Shown piece by piece: positions 22,891 to 37,880 of a stretch of 64,000 nt of DNA (within the stretch, counting starts at the first letter, position 1; each line of letters opens with the position of its first letter). The notes beneath the pieces were generated by a model. It worked only from the letters and a program-made list of their open reading frames with translations. It was not told where the DNA came from and did no database searches. Source of the stretch: Protula sp. h YS-2021 (taxonomy: Eukaryota > Annelida > Polychaeta > Sabellida > Serpulidae); assembly GCA_949752745.1 (NCBI GenBank), contig OX457024.1, forward strand, positions 104,817,190 to 104,881,189, given 5' to 3'. The translations under genes were made by a program, and so were the position numbers.

Positions 22891-23266
22891 CAAAATCCAA
22901 AATTTTGTGAAGGAATTTAGCTTAACTGTCCAATGAAAAAAAAAACATGGTCCACGCAGCCGTTAGTTCATTGGGACCAGAACACACACTTATTAAAAAA
23001 GTACGGACGAATTGTGGCGAGGCATTATGTTTCCCCTCGTCCGATTGGATCGATGTAATGGCAAATTAATGGACGAAAAAAGAAGTGATCCGATGCGATG
23101 AAATGCGATAAAAATCGGTTTATTTAGGTGGAATAAAAAATGGTATACATATGAATACACGTATATATCCTGGTATACAACAGATTAGTGGTTTTGTCAT
23201 TTTTTGTGCGCAGTTGTCAGCTTTACTTTATGATTTATGAAATTTATTTTGATATTCAGTGGTTTT
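22891..23266. other. AT-rich spacer, nothing recognised
   Basis: No gene or repeat recognised. Confidence 0.4.
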
Positions 23267-23615
23267 ATACATACATAAATATACACATACATACATAAAT
23301 GCATACATACCTACGTACAGACACACGTACGGACACACATACACACATGCATACGTACGTACGTACATTCATACATACATGCATATATACATACATACAT
23401 ACATACATATGTACACACATGCACACATGCATACATACATACATACATTTACAGACACATACATATATACATAAATACGTACATGCATACATACATACAT
23501 ATACACACATACATGCACACATACACACATACATACACAATAAATACAAACATACATACATACATACACACATACATACATACATATATACATACATGCA
23601 CACATACATACATGT
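23267..23615. repeat. (ACAT)n microsatellite
   Basis: About 350 bases of ACAT with ACAC, GTAC and GCAC variants. His/Thr/Tyr (+) and Cys/Met/Val/Tyr (-) frames are artefacts. Confidence 0.95.
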
Positions 23616-24227
23616 ATATATTCTGGAATAGGCGTTCACCTTCTCACCTCTTATAACTTGGCAATTGTGAATATATAACATAGATTAGAGTGCGTAACAA
23701 TTTAGATTAACCCATTGTTCGCATATGTTGTGGCAAGCCAAAACTCGCGAAAACAATTCAGCAAATCGTGCGCGTGTGGTTGTTACCCCGACCATAGAAG
23801 CTGTTGTAGCCAAGTTTTCCCTCAGAGATGGGGGGGGGGGGGGGAGTGGGGAGAGAGGCGGGTGGGGGGGGGGCAGGAATCACAAAAAAATCGCTTCAAA
23901 GGAACAGGCTTTCAATAAAATCAAAGACTGAAGCTTTTTAAACAAAGCAAAGAAGATTAACCCATCACTTTTATGCTAACACTTATAAAAGTTCCCGTAA
24001 AATGATAGTCGGATGTAAATTAAGAGTAGCGGAAATTCCCGAAGAACGATAAGCAGAGGTAAATTAAGAGCAACGGAAATAGATGTTTTTTTGTGTTGAT
24101 TGTTGAAAATATCGTCCTCTGAACTTATATTTCATGTTGTTACAATTGTTTTGATCGAAATTTTTTTATTAAGGATGTTTTTGTCGTTAAGTGTCAAACT
24201 TAAAGCACCAAAAACGCCAGCTGACTG
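23616..24227. other. Spacer with G runs and a two-copy repeat
   Basis: G14 near 23830 and G9 near 23864. At about 24003-24080 a ~55-bp unit with GTAAATTAAGAG and CGGAAAT occurs twice. Confidence 0.5.
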
Positions 24228-25055
24228 CATGGAATACGGTCATGTAGGATCTGCCTGCACGAAGTAAGGTCGTGTAGGATCTGCCTGCACGGAGTAGGGT
24301 CGCATATGATCTGCCTGCACGGCTAAGGTCGTTTAGGACCTGCATGCATGGAGAAAGGTCTGTAGGATCTGCCAGCATGGAGTAACATCGTTTAGGATCT
24401 GCCTGCACGGAGTAAAGTCGTTTAGGGTCTGCCTGTACGAAGTAGGGTCGCATAGGATCTGCCAACACGGTTAAGGTCGTTTAGGATCTGCATGCATGGA
24501 ACAAGTCGTTTAGGATGTGCCAGCAATAAGTAAGGTCGTTTAGGATCTGTCTACACGGAGAAAGGTCTGTAGGATCTGCCAGCATGGAGTACATCGTTTA
24601 GGATCTGCCTGCACGGAGTAAGGTGGTTTAGGAACTGTCTACTCGGAGTAAGGTCGTATAGGATCTGCCTGCATGGAGTAAGTTCGTTTAGGATCTACCT
24701 ACATGGAGTACGTGTAGGATCTGCCTGCACTTAGTAATATCGTGTAGGATCTGCCTGCACGGAGTAAGGTCATATGGGATCTGCCTGCATGGAGTAAGAT
24801 CCTTTAGGATCTCTCTGCAGAGACTAAGGTCGTGTAGGATCTGCCTGCGCGGTGTGAGGTCGTGTAGGATCTGCTTGCACGGAGAAGGGTCGTCAAGGAT
24901 CTGTCTGCACGGAGTAAGGTCGTTTAGGATCTGTCTGCAGAGACTAAGGTCGTGTAGGATCTGTCTGCACGGTGTAAGGTCGTTTAGGATCTGCCTGCAA
25001 TGAGTAAGGTCGTGTAGGATCTGTCTGCACGGCGTAGGGTCGTTTAGGATCTACA
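24228..25055. repeat. 30-bp minisatellite, about 27 copies
   Basis: Unit GGTCGTGTAGGATCTGCCTG plus CACGGAGTAA. Variation is mostly substitutions (CGTTTAGG for CGTGTAGG) and 1-3-base deletions. Confidence 0.95.
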
Positions 25056-26115
25056 GTATGCCTTGCAGGTTTAGGTTTTGTAAATGAACTGCCCCGTCGA
25101 GTAATTGCTCATTGTACTATCTTTTTTTAAAACAATAGGTTTTTTGTTTTTTTCGGGGGGGGGGGGGCGAGTGGGGGCTTGCATATTGTGTTTTAAGAGG
25201 CTGAGATGTGTGTAAAGACACGAGCCTGTGTGTCCTCATTCATGTGCACTTATACTGCAGGGTATCACAGCGAATACATTTGAGATTTTCTCGTGTACTG
25301 AAGTAAACCGCTACTTTTACTAAACATATAAAGCGATCACTATATCAGCGCGCCATGACAAGCCGACATGCCATGCTGACTTCACGCACTCTCCGTGATT
25401 GCTCTTGTGCGTTTCGTGCGTGAGTCGCCAGAATACCTGCCCAGTTCAGGTGCTGTTTGATGCATTGATGTACGCTGCCCATTAACTGCAATTCTAACCT
25501 TCGTTAACTCGGGGCGTTGTTTTTATTCTAAGTGGGTGCAAATATGGGATTTATTCGAGTGCTTCTCATCGGGTAAAATATTTGCACATTGTTGTAACTG
25601 TTATTGGCATGACACCTTTTAGCTGTGACTTTACTCACATCAACGGAATCAATACTTTACACGCCCAGAGACCCGGCCACACACACACACACACCCAAGC
25701 CCTGCGCTGCGAGCTGATTGGCCAGGCGCATTACAGCAATGACGTCACGTGAGGTGGGAACTCGGCGCGCAGTGTATTCCTCTCTGGGTGATCAATGATG
25801 AGGGGTCACTGTGTGTGCCAGCGGCCCGGATAGGCTAGCCCTGCATCTGTGCGGAGAGGGAGAGGGAGAGAGAGATATATATATATAGTCAAGAACATTT
25901 GGCCTATGACTGTAGCTTTCACATGTAGCCGTCTCGGCTTTGATGTCTTCTTTATCGTGTGTACTTAAGCGATCAATCATTAGAGTTACACGGTTTTTTA
26001 TCTGAGGATGCCGATTCTTCATCTCCCATGTTTCCATCGAATACCAGGCCGTAATATATTGTTTTGTGTCAGTCCGCGCTCGTTTATGGATAAAGCAACT
26101 AATCCAATATGAATT
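25056..26115. other. Non-repetitive DNA, no gene recognised
   Basis: G11 near 25157, (CA)n at 25679-25693, and GA/TA dinucleotides at 25857-25888. A GC-richer patch at 25660-25860 holds TGACGTCACGTGAGG (25740), a CRE octamer fused to an E-box CACGTG. It is promoter-like in composition, but no transcript start can be shown. Confidence 0.4.
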
Positions 26116-26131
26116 GGATTATTATTTTTTT

Positions 26132-26223
<92 letters not shown>

Positions 26224-26398
26224 TTGTTTATTTACTATATTATTATTTTATTATCATTGTTATTATTATTAATTGTATTACTATTATTAATACTATTACT
26301 TTTATTATTATTATTAATTTATTTTTTTACTATATTATTATTATTTTATTATCATTGTTATTATTATTTATTGTATTATTAATATTATTATTAATACG

Positions 26399-26442
<44 letters not shown>

Positions 26443-26608
26443 TATTATCATTATTATTATTATTAATTTATTTACTATATTATTATTTTATTATCATTAT
26501 TATTATTATTTATTGTATTATTATTATTATTTTTATTATTATTATTATTATTATAATTATTAATAGTATTATTATTATTATTATTATTATTAATGTTATT
26601 GTTATTAT
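26116..26608. repeat. (ATT)n microsatellite, ~490 bp
   Basis: Long ATT/TTA arrays separated by recurring AATTTRTTTACTATATTATT segments (about 26221, 26318, 26464), so the array itself was duplicated in blocks. Confidence 0.95.
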
Positions 26609-28848
26609 GTATTTGTGTATTACAAAGACCAGGTATTTTCTTAGAATAGCACTTTTGCACTTACACGTGGGATTTTCAGTCCACATGGTTTATTGAATTC
26701 GTACGATTCGGTAAAGCCTTTCCGTATGATTCCTTTTTTTCCGCCATAACCGTGTCACACGAACTCCTCTGAGACGATTTTGGTCACGACGACCAAATTT
26801 GCCGGAGATATACTGCAGCCTGTCAAGTTGGACTACGTCAGTTTTTTTTAAAGAAAGTCATTAATATTTCATGTGTAAAATGGACATTGAAATTTTTTGC
26901 CATTGAAGCTTATTTATAAGGCACGCGCACTCTGTGTATATAGCTAATAGTACGAGCAAGCCACTGATCTCTCTTCTACCGACAGAGGGCGGACAAATAT
27001 GCGCCATGTGCTGTATCTACATAGCAACATAGCAACAATCCAGGCATGGCAATAATGGCGTCCATACTACTGGTCTTCTTGCCGCAGTTAACTGAATAAA
27101 TGAGGTGGGGTACGGGCGAAGGGAGCCTCCGACCGATCAACTTCACAACGTCTACCTACTGACGTGTTTGGAATGACATAGAAGTACTTATCACGTGACC
27201 GTCAATACAGTGACAGTCAGAAGGAATAGTGGTCGTCGCTCCGTCAAAGTTCGCTTTGTGTCATGGGGTAACGCAAAATATGCATGAAGTCCATTTTCAT
27301 GACTATATTCCAAAAACAGGCGATGAAAAACTGGCGCTCTTCTGAATATCCCATACTTTATGTCTTGATTTTAATTAATTTTAAAAACAAGCGGTCATTG
27401 CAAGTCCCAGGCTTATATTTTCTGTGAGCGACAACATGATTCTTTTTTTTTTCTTTTGATTTTTCTTTGTTTTTTTTTTTTTATTGCGACCCGGACATTT
27501 TGCGACGTCTGCTTTTCGACGTCACAATGGTCGATTTTCCAAAATATATTCAATGCTTCCCCATAGGCATTAATTGAGCATAGGAAAAAGTTGGGTTTTC
27601 GCCAACGAAAATCAACGTCACGTCCGAAGAATATTTTTATCAAACGTGTGTTCAAATTTATGTAAAAGACGTTGAGCAGGTAATCAGAATGAAACTACAG
27701 CCAGATTAAGACATCACTGCTTATCCTACGGCCATTCAATGTTATGTCAAAGACCTATGGCCGCAACCAATCAAAATTAAATTACAACTGGATTCAATGT
27801 TGCTATTTGGCCCGGTACTGACGCAACCTCAAATCGGCATCTAAATGTTTACTGAGACACATTGGCTTGACTTTTAACAAGGATTTATACAGAAATCTGA
27901 ATTTCTAAGTTTTCAGAATCGTGTTTCTTTGTTGCCACAATTGTAATTTTCGCTACTCGTTAGCGAAAACGGTCTAGTTTCAATCTGCAATTAAGACACC
28001 GGCCTTGCAGGTGTTTTCAAACGGAACCTTCTGGACAGGTTCCTCACTGTGCTACGCTGATATACGTCAGAACACAAGTGCCCTTGACCTACTAAGTAGA
28101 CATGCAACAACATGTGATTAAAAACCAGAAAAGATATCTTTAGTTAATTTAAGATAAAAGACTAGTTTTTTCTGAATGTTCACGTAAACAAACTTCCGGA
28201 ACAAGGAGCATTTTGGGATTTGGGATGGCCATAAGTAAAGCAATTGGTAGAGTGTTAGCAGCTCAAAGCTCTAAAAAAAACCCCTCTAATCGGCATCCAT
28301 AAAACGTGAAGGTTTATTTATGTGGTCATACTTTTTATGCCGCAGTAGATTCCAGTCGAAGGCGAGGCATTCCTTGGGGATTTCACGGTGCACAAAGCTT
28401 CGAATATTCTGAGTGTGTTTGATTATCAACGTATTTGAGGGAGAAAAAGAAATTACTTAACATCGGCGTTGTTTTTTTTCAGACGCGGTCGTTTAATTTG
28501 AATGATATATGTCAATTGATATGCGATTTGTGCTAAAAAATCAAAAGCCATGCATCATTCAGTGGCATTGTGGTTGGGCCGTAGTCGAAGCTATGAACCC
28601 ATTGGCATTTCGCTAATAAACCACTCTCCTGAGAATTGGCAAGTCCAAGGTCGTCGGACTCGAGATAGGAAATAATAGTGGAGTGATTCCCATGAGTAAC
28701 CTGTTGGACGATAGCATCTTTTGATAGGGACCTATTACAATGTGAATCATGCTCCGCTATGGAATCATCATAAACGGTTTAAGATACCGTGAGCATAAAA
28801 GAAAAACCTTAAACTGTTACGAGCATTGCTCGAATATCGCCTACTCAA
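26609..28848. other. About 2.2 kb without a recognised gene
   Basis: Contains T-runs at 27441-27482. Small frames only, none recognisable. Confidence 0.4.
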
Positions 28849-28956
28849 CATGGCTATAACCAAACGGTATGACATAGTCATTCGTCGGTATTATGACGTC
28901 AGCATGGCTATAACCAAACGGTATGGCATGGTCGTTCGTCGGCATTCTGATGTTTA
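28849..28956. repeat. 54-bp tandem duplication
   Basis: CATGGCTATAACCAAACGGT occurs at 28849 and 28903, each continuing to GTCGTTCGTCGG-like ends. The first copy carries a CRE octamer at 28894-28901. Confidence 0.85.
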
Positions 28957-29176
28957 CTGTATTTGCGTTGCTGCATTTCCTCCAAACCGCTACACCTGCT
29001 CAACCATTTACTGAGATAGCTGGTTTTTTTGTGTTTTTTTTTTTTTTTTTGGAGCGTATTGTTTTGTAAAGAGTACGTAAGTATTGAGCATTGAGCATGC
29101 CTTGGTTTGCTTCACTTTTGCTTAGCTGTGAGGGAATAGTTGTCTGCTCACATCTGTTGTCAATTTCCAAAACGCT

Positions 29177-29178
<2 letters not shown>
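28957..29178. other. Spacer with T-run
   Basis: T18 near 29034-29050. Nothing else recognised. Confidence 0.4.

Positions 29179-29250
<72 letters not shown>
29179..29250. repeat. (AT)n microsatellite
   Basis: 72 bases of uninterrupted AT. Confidence 0.98.
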
Positions 29251-29252
<2 letters not shown>

Positions 29253-30494
29253 GTAATAAATAGCTGCAGGTTTGCAGTGGCCAGCGTATGGGCTGCACCG
29301 ACGCAGACCAGTCGTTTCATTTTGCACACAATTTTTTAAAAATATCACAGTGCACAGTCTTGCCAAAAAGATAAATAAATAAAAAGAAAAAAAATAGAAG
29401 TTTCTTGCCTGCGAGGAAAACGATTTTTTGCCATAAAAACCTATTTTAGATCATTTTGTGCGCCAAAGTTCAAAGATCACATTTTAAGACATAACTAGTC
29501 TAATGTAATGATACCACTTGGCGTGTACGTAAATAAATAAATAAATAGTGCAGGGAACATATTCTACATTGTTGGACGTAGTTTTCATAGATGATCTGTT
29601 ATCAGAAACCATTGCAACACTAAAGAACTCAAGTGATGTGAAGTGGGGAGGGGGACAGGGGATGCAAAGACCTCCCTCCCCCTCCCCCCCCCCCAAAAAA
29701 AAAGTAAAATAAAAATAAAAAAGAGAATGTTTTAAACTTGCTTTTACAAAACGAATTCACTAGTGAACTCGCTATTTTGGTGATTTTTTTTAAAGTTGAA
29801 CCCCCTCCCCTCCTCTCCCCCGGCCCTCCCGGTTGACCAAAACCTGAATCCGCCGCTGATGTGTGTCACTGATACGCACTCCCAAAACGTATTGTGACAG
29901 GTCATTATCAAATGCAAGCATTAGTGAGCACAAAACATCATTATGTTTATGACTATGATTTTACTAGGCAACATTTTTTTTTTTTTTGGAGGGGAAGGGG
30001 GTGAGGGGGGAGGGGGTTCGTTTAGTGGTATAGCGAGAATGACAGAACAGTTGTGACTGTGAGTTGTGTACCAGTTTGTCCTCTTGTCTCAGATTGTCCT
30101 GTGTGAATATTTCATGAACTGCTCATATTATACGCGCTGTTCTTAAAAGACACGAATCAAAAGTGCGTAAATAATTTACGAAAAGCAGCGGCGAACAGTG
30201 TTAATATTAGCCGGGATTGTTGGAAATGTACGAATGCGAGAGGAACTGAAAAAAATAAAAACCACGACTGACCTAGTTAGTACAGCGCCTTCCTGTGCTC
30301 CTCAATAACTTGTCTTTTTTTTTTTTTTTTTTTAGTAATAGTAAATGAAGGGTGAGGGAATGACACTATTTACTCGCTGCGACAGGCTGTTGTGTGGTGG
30401 GCGATATTTGGGGTTTCCAGAGATTCGATCAAGCAACGCTTTGTTTTCTTTTAAAATGAAGTTATTGAGTGGTAGATATTTATTGTCAAACAAT
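29251..30494. other. DNA with C/G-rich blocks and a possible hAT-like end
   Basis: C-rich at 29673-29693 and 29803-29830; G-rich at 29989-30016; T-run at 30314-30333. On the minus strand from 29858, CAGCGGCGGATTCAGGTTTT resembles the CAGGGGCGGATCCAGG termini of some hAT-like MITEs. The partner end was not found. Confidence 0.35.
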
Positions 30495-30557
30495 GCCGGT
30501 GGGAAGACAGACAGTTCCGGTGGGAAGACAGACAACTCCGGTGGGAGGACAGACAAG
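30495..30557. repeat. 21-bp tandem repeat, three copies
   Basis: CCGGTGGGAAGACAGACARY at 30496, 30517 and 30538. It is a multiple of three, so all frames stay open, but no gene context was seen. Confidence 0.9.
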
Positions 30558-31429
30558 AAGGAGGCGTTCCGCTAAACCGACACAACATCACCGGTTTGTT
30601 CTTGGGGGGGGGGGTGTGGGGGAGAGATGGGCTATAAATAGAAGCAATATGACCAAAAGTTGTCCATTTCACACGATTTATTCAAGAGGTGTCTTGGTTT
30701 AGAAAACAAACCACAATACACAACAAAACCAGGGTGCAAAAAAAAAACACACAAAAAAGCTGATGAAAATTGGGCGAATGCACCGACTTACTGAAAAGAC
30801 CAAGAAGTGGGCAACAGTTAGTTGTTGATTTAGGAATTGCATCAGTGTGGCTGCTGTCCGTTTGTTCTAGCTGTTAGTTGCTGCGTGGCTGTTACTGCTG
30901 TTGCCCTTATCGCTTATATACTTGATCAGTATAGCAACGGACTCCTTCACCTGCTCACATTTTTCTTCCTTCTAGCAGAAACCGAAATTAAACAACCTAA
31001 TTTTAAACATTCCGTTGAAAATAAACATGGGAAGTTTGAGTACGAGCTAAAATTTTATTAGGCCAGTTTCGCTCCGTAATACTTGCCGTTACATTGTATA
31101 CTACAGTAGGGGATTTTTTTTCGAGAAATGATGTTGGAATAAGGGAGCATGTATTTTCCGCTTACACACTGTCGTTTTTTTTTTTTTTCTTTTTTAGCGT
31201 TTTACGGTTTGAATGGTGCGGACAGAATGGTACTTGCGTTTATAATTCAGGCTAGTACTTTCGATTTACACAACGTTTTAGACACTTTCTTTAGTTTACA
31301 GTGCTCTTTGTGCTACCGCTGCAGTTTGTAGTGGGCTTTGGAACAGGCAAACGTGAATCAGACACTTTGTATAACAATTTTTCCTTGACAAATTTTACCT
31401 TTCCAGAACATAAGATTTATAGACCTTAT
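30558..31429. other. No gene recognised
   Basis: G10 near 30605, T12 near 31177. Small frames only. Confidence 0.4.
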
Positions 31430-31487
<58 letters not shown>

Positions 31488-31560
31488 GGAGAGACAGGAG
31501 GAGGATAGAGAAAAAGACAGAGAAAATGAGAGAGAGAAACAGAGAGCGGGCAAGAGAGAG

Positions 31561-31599
<39 letters not shown>

Positions 31600-31665
31600 A
31601 GGAGGAGGAGGAGGAGAGAGAGGGGAGGAGGAGGAGAAGAGAGAGGGCGGGCGATTGAGAGAAAG

Positions 31666-31750
<85 letters not shown>
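31430..31750. repeat. (GA)n purine-rich repeat, ~320 bp
   Basis: Pure GA arrays at 31433-31482, 31566-31594 and 31669-31748, separated by GGAGGAGGAGG and AGGAGGATAG segments. The 218-codon Arg/Glu frame and the Ser/Leu frames on the other strand are artefacts. Confidence 0.95.
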
Positions 31751-31753
<3 letters not shown>

Positions 31754-33205
31754 GTAACCAATCAGTCAGGCGGTTCTGCTTTACGGCTCTTTCCACGCAA
31801 GTTTAGTACTTCAAAGCAGTGCAGAAATGTGCCGGGCAATACGTCTATTGTTATGGCCCATTCAAAAGTAATTTATAAGACTGTATATCTGCTTGCTGCA
31901 GATGTGGTAAGGATCATTGTGTTACGTCTCATAATTACTGTATGGATCAGTAGCTGATCCAGTTAACATTGCTCCAAAGGTTATAACCGATATCCATGGA
32001 AACCAGTCCACGATATGCTCCAGTATTGTTCTACACCAGCAGATTTATGGCTCCCAATTTTCGCAACAATATGAACAGTTGGGTTTGGGTTATTAGTTGG
32101 CTTTTACGTGTAACCATGGTTACGGCCGTAGGACAAAGATATTAGACAAGACTTGTGCATGTTGCACCAAGCCATATGGAAAATCTCAGCCCACCAGTGA
32201 CAGCTGACGAAAAAAATGAGGTCCTATTTAGAAAAAAAAACACATTATCGATCCTATTCATAAGATCATATTTTTAAATACGGTATACAAAACAACAGTT
32301 TTTTTTCTTAGGATCACAGAAGGATGGTAATAAATCCATGTCTTGGGGTATGCTCTGATAAGGAACTCGCGAGGGATCCATCACTCAGCTGTCGAACTCC
32401 AGACAAGTCCTTAATCTTTCAGTCTTGCCGCGGTGTTGTGTAGAGCATGTTTTCTTCTTCTCGTATCGACAGCTCGGCTCATCATCTGAGTACAGGCAGT
32501 AACTGTTCACCGAGTTATGCTATGGTGGTGTGCAGCTTCCTAAAAAAAACGCAACGAAAAAAGGCAGATTGCACTTAACCGTATTGAACTGCGCGGATCT
32601 TGATATAGATGACAGTTTATTGTGTTTGGTAGAAGGGAAACCTTTAAAAAGCGTTTTTCTGAGTGTAACACGAGAAGACACAAATTACGCATATTATAGT
32701 ATCGTTCCAACGTTTAACTGAGATAAGGATGTCGTTTTGGAGAAATTCCAACCCTTTCTAAAGGGAATGATTTGATTATTTTGACTTGCGAACAAATCTA
32801 CATCTTTATCGGACGCCTTGGTTCCCATTGGGAACAAGAGTCACGTGACACGCGTTCTGTAAAAAGTGTTCCATAGAAGTTGTGTAGGCGTAAGGTACAT
32901 GTCCACAGGGGTTGCAGTGCCGTTGTGACCATGGCAACTAACGTTTTAATGACGTCACACAGGCGTCGGTAAGACGGCTGTAGTTATTCGCGTCAGCTGA
33001 GACGATACTTAAATTAAACACATGCGGTTCGCTTCCATTTTATTGTCCAGCAAGCACGTGCCATGTGCCAGTGCTCTAAAACTCTTAGTTTGTAGTGCTC
33101 TAAAGTGCTCTAAATTGCTCTAAAGTTTGTAGTAAAGATAATGTAAATCTCATCTACGAGAACTGTCGGGTTCTGAGACCAAACTTTAAGTATAAGTGCA
33201 AAAGG
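31751..33205. other. About 1.45 kb without a recognised gene
   Basis: A short GTGCTCTAAA repeat (about four copies) lies at 33069-33128. CRE octamer at 32950-32957. The 63-codon frame at 32530 is not recognisable. Confidence 0.4.
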
Positions 33206-34460
33206 TGGGTTATATCAGCTAGTCTCAGGCGAGCTTCTAGCTGGATTATATCAGCTAGTCTCAGGCGAGCTTGTAGATGGGTTATATCAACTAGTCTCAG
33301 GTCAGCTTCTAGATGGGTTATATTAGCTAGTCTCAAGCGAGCTTCTATATAGGTTATATCAGCTAGTCTCAGGCAAGCCTCTAGATGGGTTATATCAGCT
33401 AGTCTCAAGCGAGCTTCTATATAGGTTATATCAGCTAGTCTCAGGCCAGCTTCCCGATGGGTTATGCCAGCTAGTCTGAATTCAGCTTCTAGATGGGTTA
33501 TGTCAGCTAGTCTCAAGCAAGCTTCTAGATAGGTTATATCAGCTAGTCTCAGGCCAGCTTCTAGATGGGTTATGTCAGCTAGTCTGAATTCAGCTTCTAG
33601 ATGGGTTATATCAGCTAGTCTCAGGCGAGCTTCTAGATGGGTTATATCAGCTAGTCTCAGGCAAGCCTCTAGATGGGTTATATCAGCTAGTCTCAAGCGA
33701 GCTTCTATATAGGTTATATCAGCTAGTCTCAGGCCAGCTTCCCGATGGGTTATGCCAGCTAGTCTGAATTCAGCTTCTAGATAGGTTATATCAGCTAGTC
33801 TCAGGCCAGCTTCTAGATGGGTTATGTCAGCTAGTCTGAATTCAGCTTCTAGATGGGTTATATCAGCTAGTCTCGGGTGAGCTTCTAGATGGGTTATATA
33901 TCAATTAGTCTCAGGCCAGCTGCTGGATTGGTTATATCAGCTACTTTTAAGCCAGCTTCTAGATGGGTTATATCAGCTAGTGTCAGGCTAGCTTGTAGGT
34001 GGGTTATCATGTTTTCATGCCACCTTATAGATAGATTATATCAGGTAGTCTCAGGCCAGCTTCTAGAATGGTTATATCAACTAGTCTCAGGCTAGCTTGT
34101 AGGTGGGTTATCATGTTTTCATGCCACCTTATAGATAGATTATATCAGGTAGTCTCAGGCCAGCTTCTAGAATGGTTATATCAACTAGTCTCAGGCTAGC
34201 TTGTAGATGGGTTACATCAGCTAGTCTCAGGTCAGCTTGTAGGTGGATTATCATATTCTCAGGCCACCTTATCGATGGGTTATATCAGCAAGTCTCAGGC
34301 CAGCTTCTAGATGGGTTATATCAGCTACTTTTGGCCAGCTTCTATCAGCTAATCTGAGACCAGTTGCTAAAGGGGTTATATCAGCATGTCTCAGGCAAAC
34401 TTCTACATGGGATATATCACCTACTCTCAGGCAAGCTTCTTGGGTTATGTCAGCTATATA
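33206..34460. repeat. 36-bp minisatellite, about 34 copies, with higher-order structure
   Basis: Unit GGGTTATATCAGCTAGTCTC plus AGGCGAGCTTCTAGAT. The rare variant TTCCCGATGGGTTATGCCAG occurs at 33451 and 33739, exactly 288 bp (8 units) apart, with the same neighbours. A further ~106-bp block with TCATGTTTTCATGCC is duplicated at 34005 and 34111. As 36 is a multiple of 3, a 180-codon frame with a 12-residue period (ADITHLEA/LRL) runs on the minus strand. No coding context supports it. Confidence 0.95.
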
Positions 34461-36749
<2,289 letters not shown>

Positions 36750-37880
36750 ATAGAACCACACGAGGACTGGTCGGACTGAAATCTTAGAGAGAATGTAGGG
36801 GTGTATATGTGGAAGCACACGAGGACTGATCGCACAGAAATCTTAGAGAGAATGTAGGAGTGTATATGTGGAAGCACACGAGGACTGATTGGACTGAAAT
36901 CTTAGACAGAATCTAGGGGTGTATATGTGGAAGCACACGAGGACTGATCGCACTGAAATCTTAGAGAGAATGTAGGGGTGTATATGTGGAAGCACATGAG
37001 GACTGATCGGACTGAAATCTTAGACAGAATCTAGGGGCGTATATGTGGAAGCACACGAGGACTGATCGCACTGAAATCTTAGAGAGAATGTAGGGGTGTA
37101 TATGTGGAAGCACATGGGGACTGATCGGACTGAAATCTTAGACAGAATCTAGGGGCGTATATGTGGAAGCACACGAGGACTGATCGCACTGAAATCTTAG
37201 AGAGAATGTAGGGGTGTATATGTGGAAGCACACGAGGACTGATTGGACTGAAATCTTAGACAGAATCTAGGGGCGTATATGTGGAAGCACACTAGGACTG
37301 ATCGGACTGAAATCTTAGAGAGAATGTAGGGGTGTATATGTGGAAGCATACGAGGACTGATCGGACTGAAATCTTAGAGAGAATGTAGGGGTGTATATGT
37401 GGAACCGCACGAGTCGGTGGACTGATCGGACAGAAATCTTAGAGAGAATCTAGGGGTGTATATGTGGAAGCACACGAGGACTGATCGGACTGAAATCTTA
37501 GACAGAATCTAGGGGTGTATATGTGGAAGCACACGAGGACTGATTGGACTGAAATCTTAGACAGAATCTAGGGGTGTATATGTGGAAGCACACGAGGACT
37601 GATCGGACTGAAATCTTAGACAGAATCTAGGGGTGTATATGTGGAAGCACACGAGGACTGATCGGACTGAAATCTTAGACAGAATCTAGGGGTGTATATG
37701 TGGAAGCACACGAGGACTAATCGGACTGAAATCTTAGACAGAATCTAGGGGCGTATATGTGGAAGCACACGAGGACTGATCGCACTGAAATCTTAGAATC
37801 TAGCGGTGGGTATGTGGAACCGCACGAGCGTGTGGACTGATCGGACAGAAATATTACAAGAATCTAGCGGTGCATATGTT
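36750..37880. repeat. 59-bp minisatellite, about 19 copies, two alternating types
   Basis: Unit GGAAGCACACGAGGACTGAT plus CGGACTGAAATCTTAG plus either AGAGAATGTAGGGG (type A) or ACAGAATCTAGGGG (type B) plus TGTATATGT. Types alternate B/A from about 36905 to 37310, a 118-bp higher-order unit. Type B alone follows from about 37500. Two units (about 37405 and 37815) have a CCGCACGAG variant with extra bases. Confidence 0.95.

Noticed and set aside
23262..23615. His/Thr/Tyr and Cys/Met/Val frames over the ACAT array
   Set aside because: Tetranucleotide microsatellite read in open frames.
31301..31957. 218-codon Arg/Glu-rich frame
   Set aside because: Mostly a (GA)n microsatellite; no domain outside it.
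33154..33696. 180-codon frame with a perfect 12-residue period, which looks like a leucine-rich or coiled repeat protein
   Set aside because: The 36-bp array is divisible by three, so openness is automatic; the period does not match a known LRR, and units vary as freely at codon positions 1 and 2 as at 3.
36750..37880. Regular repeats considered as a CRISPR-like array
   Set aside because: Units are contiguous with no unique spacers, and the genome is animal.
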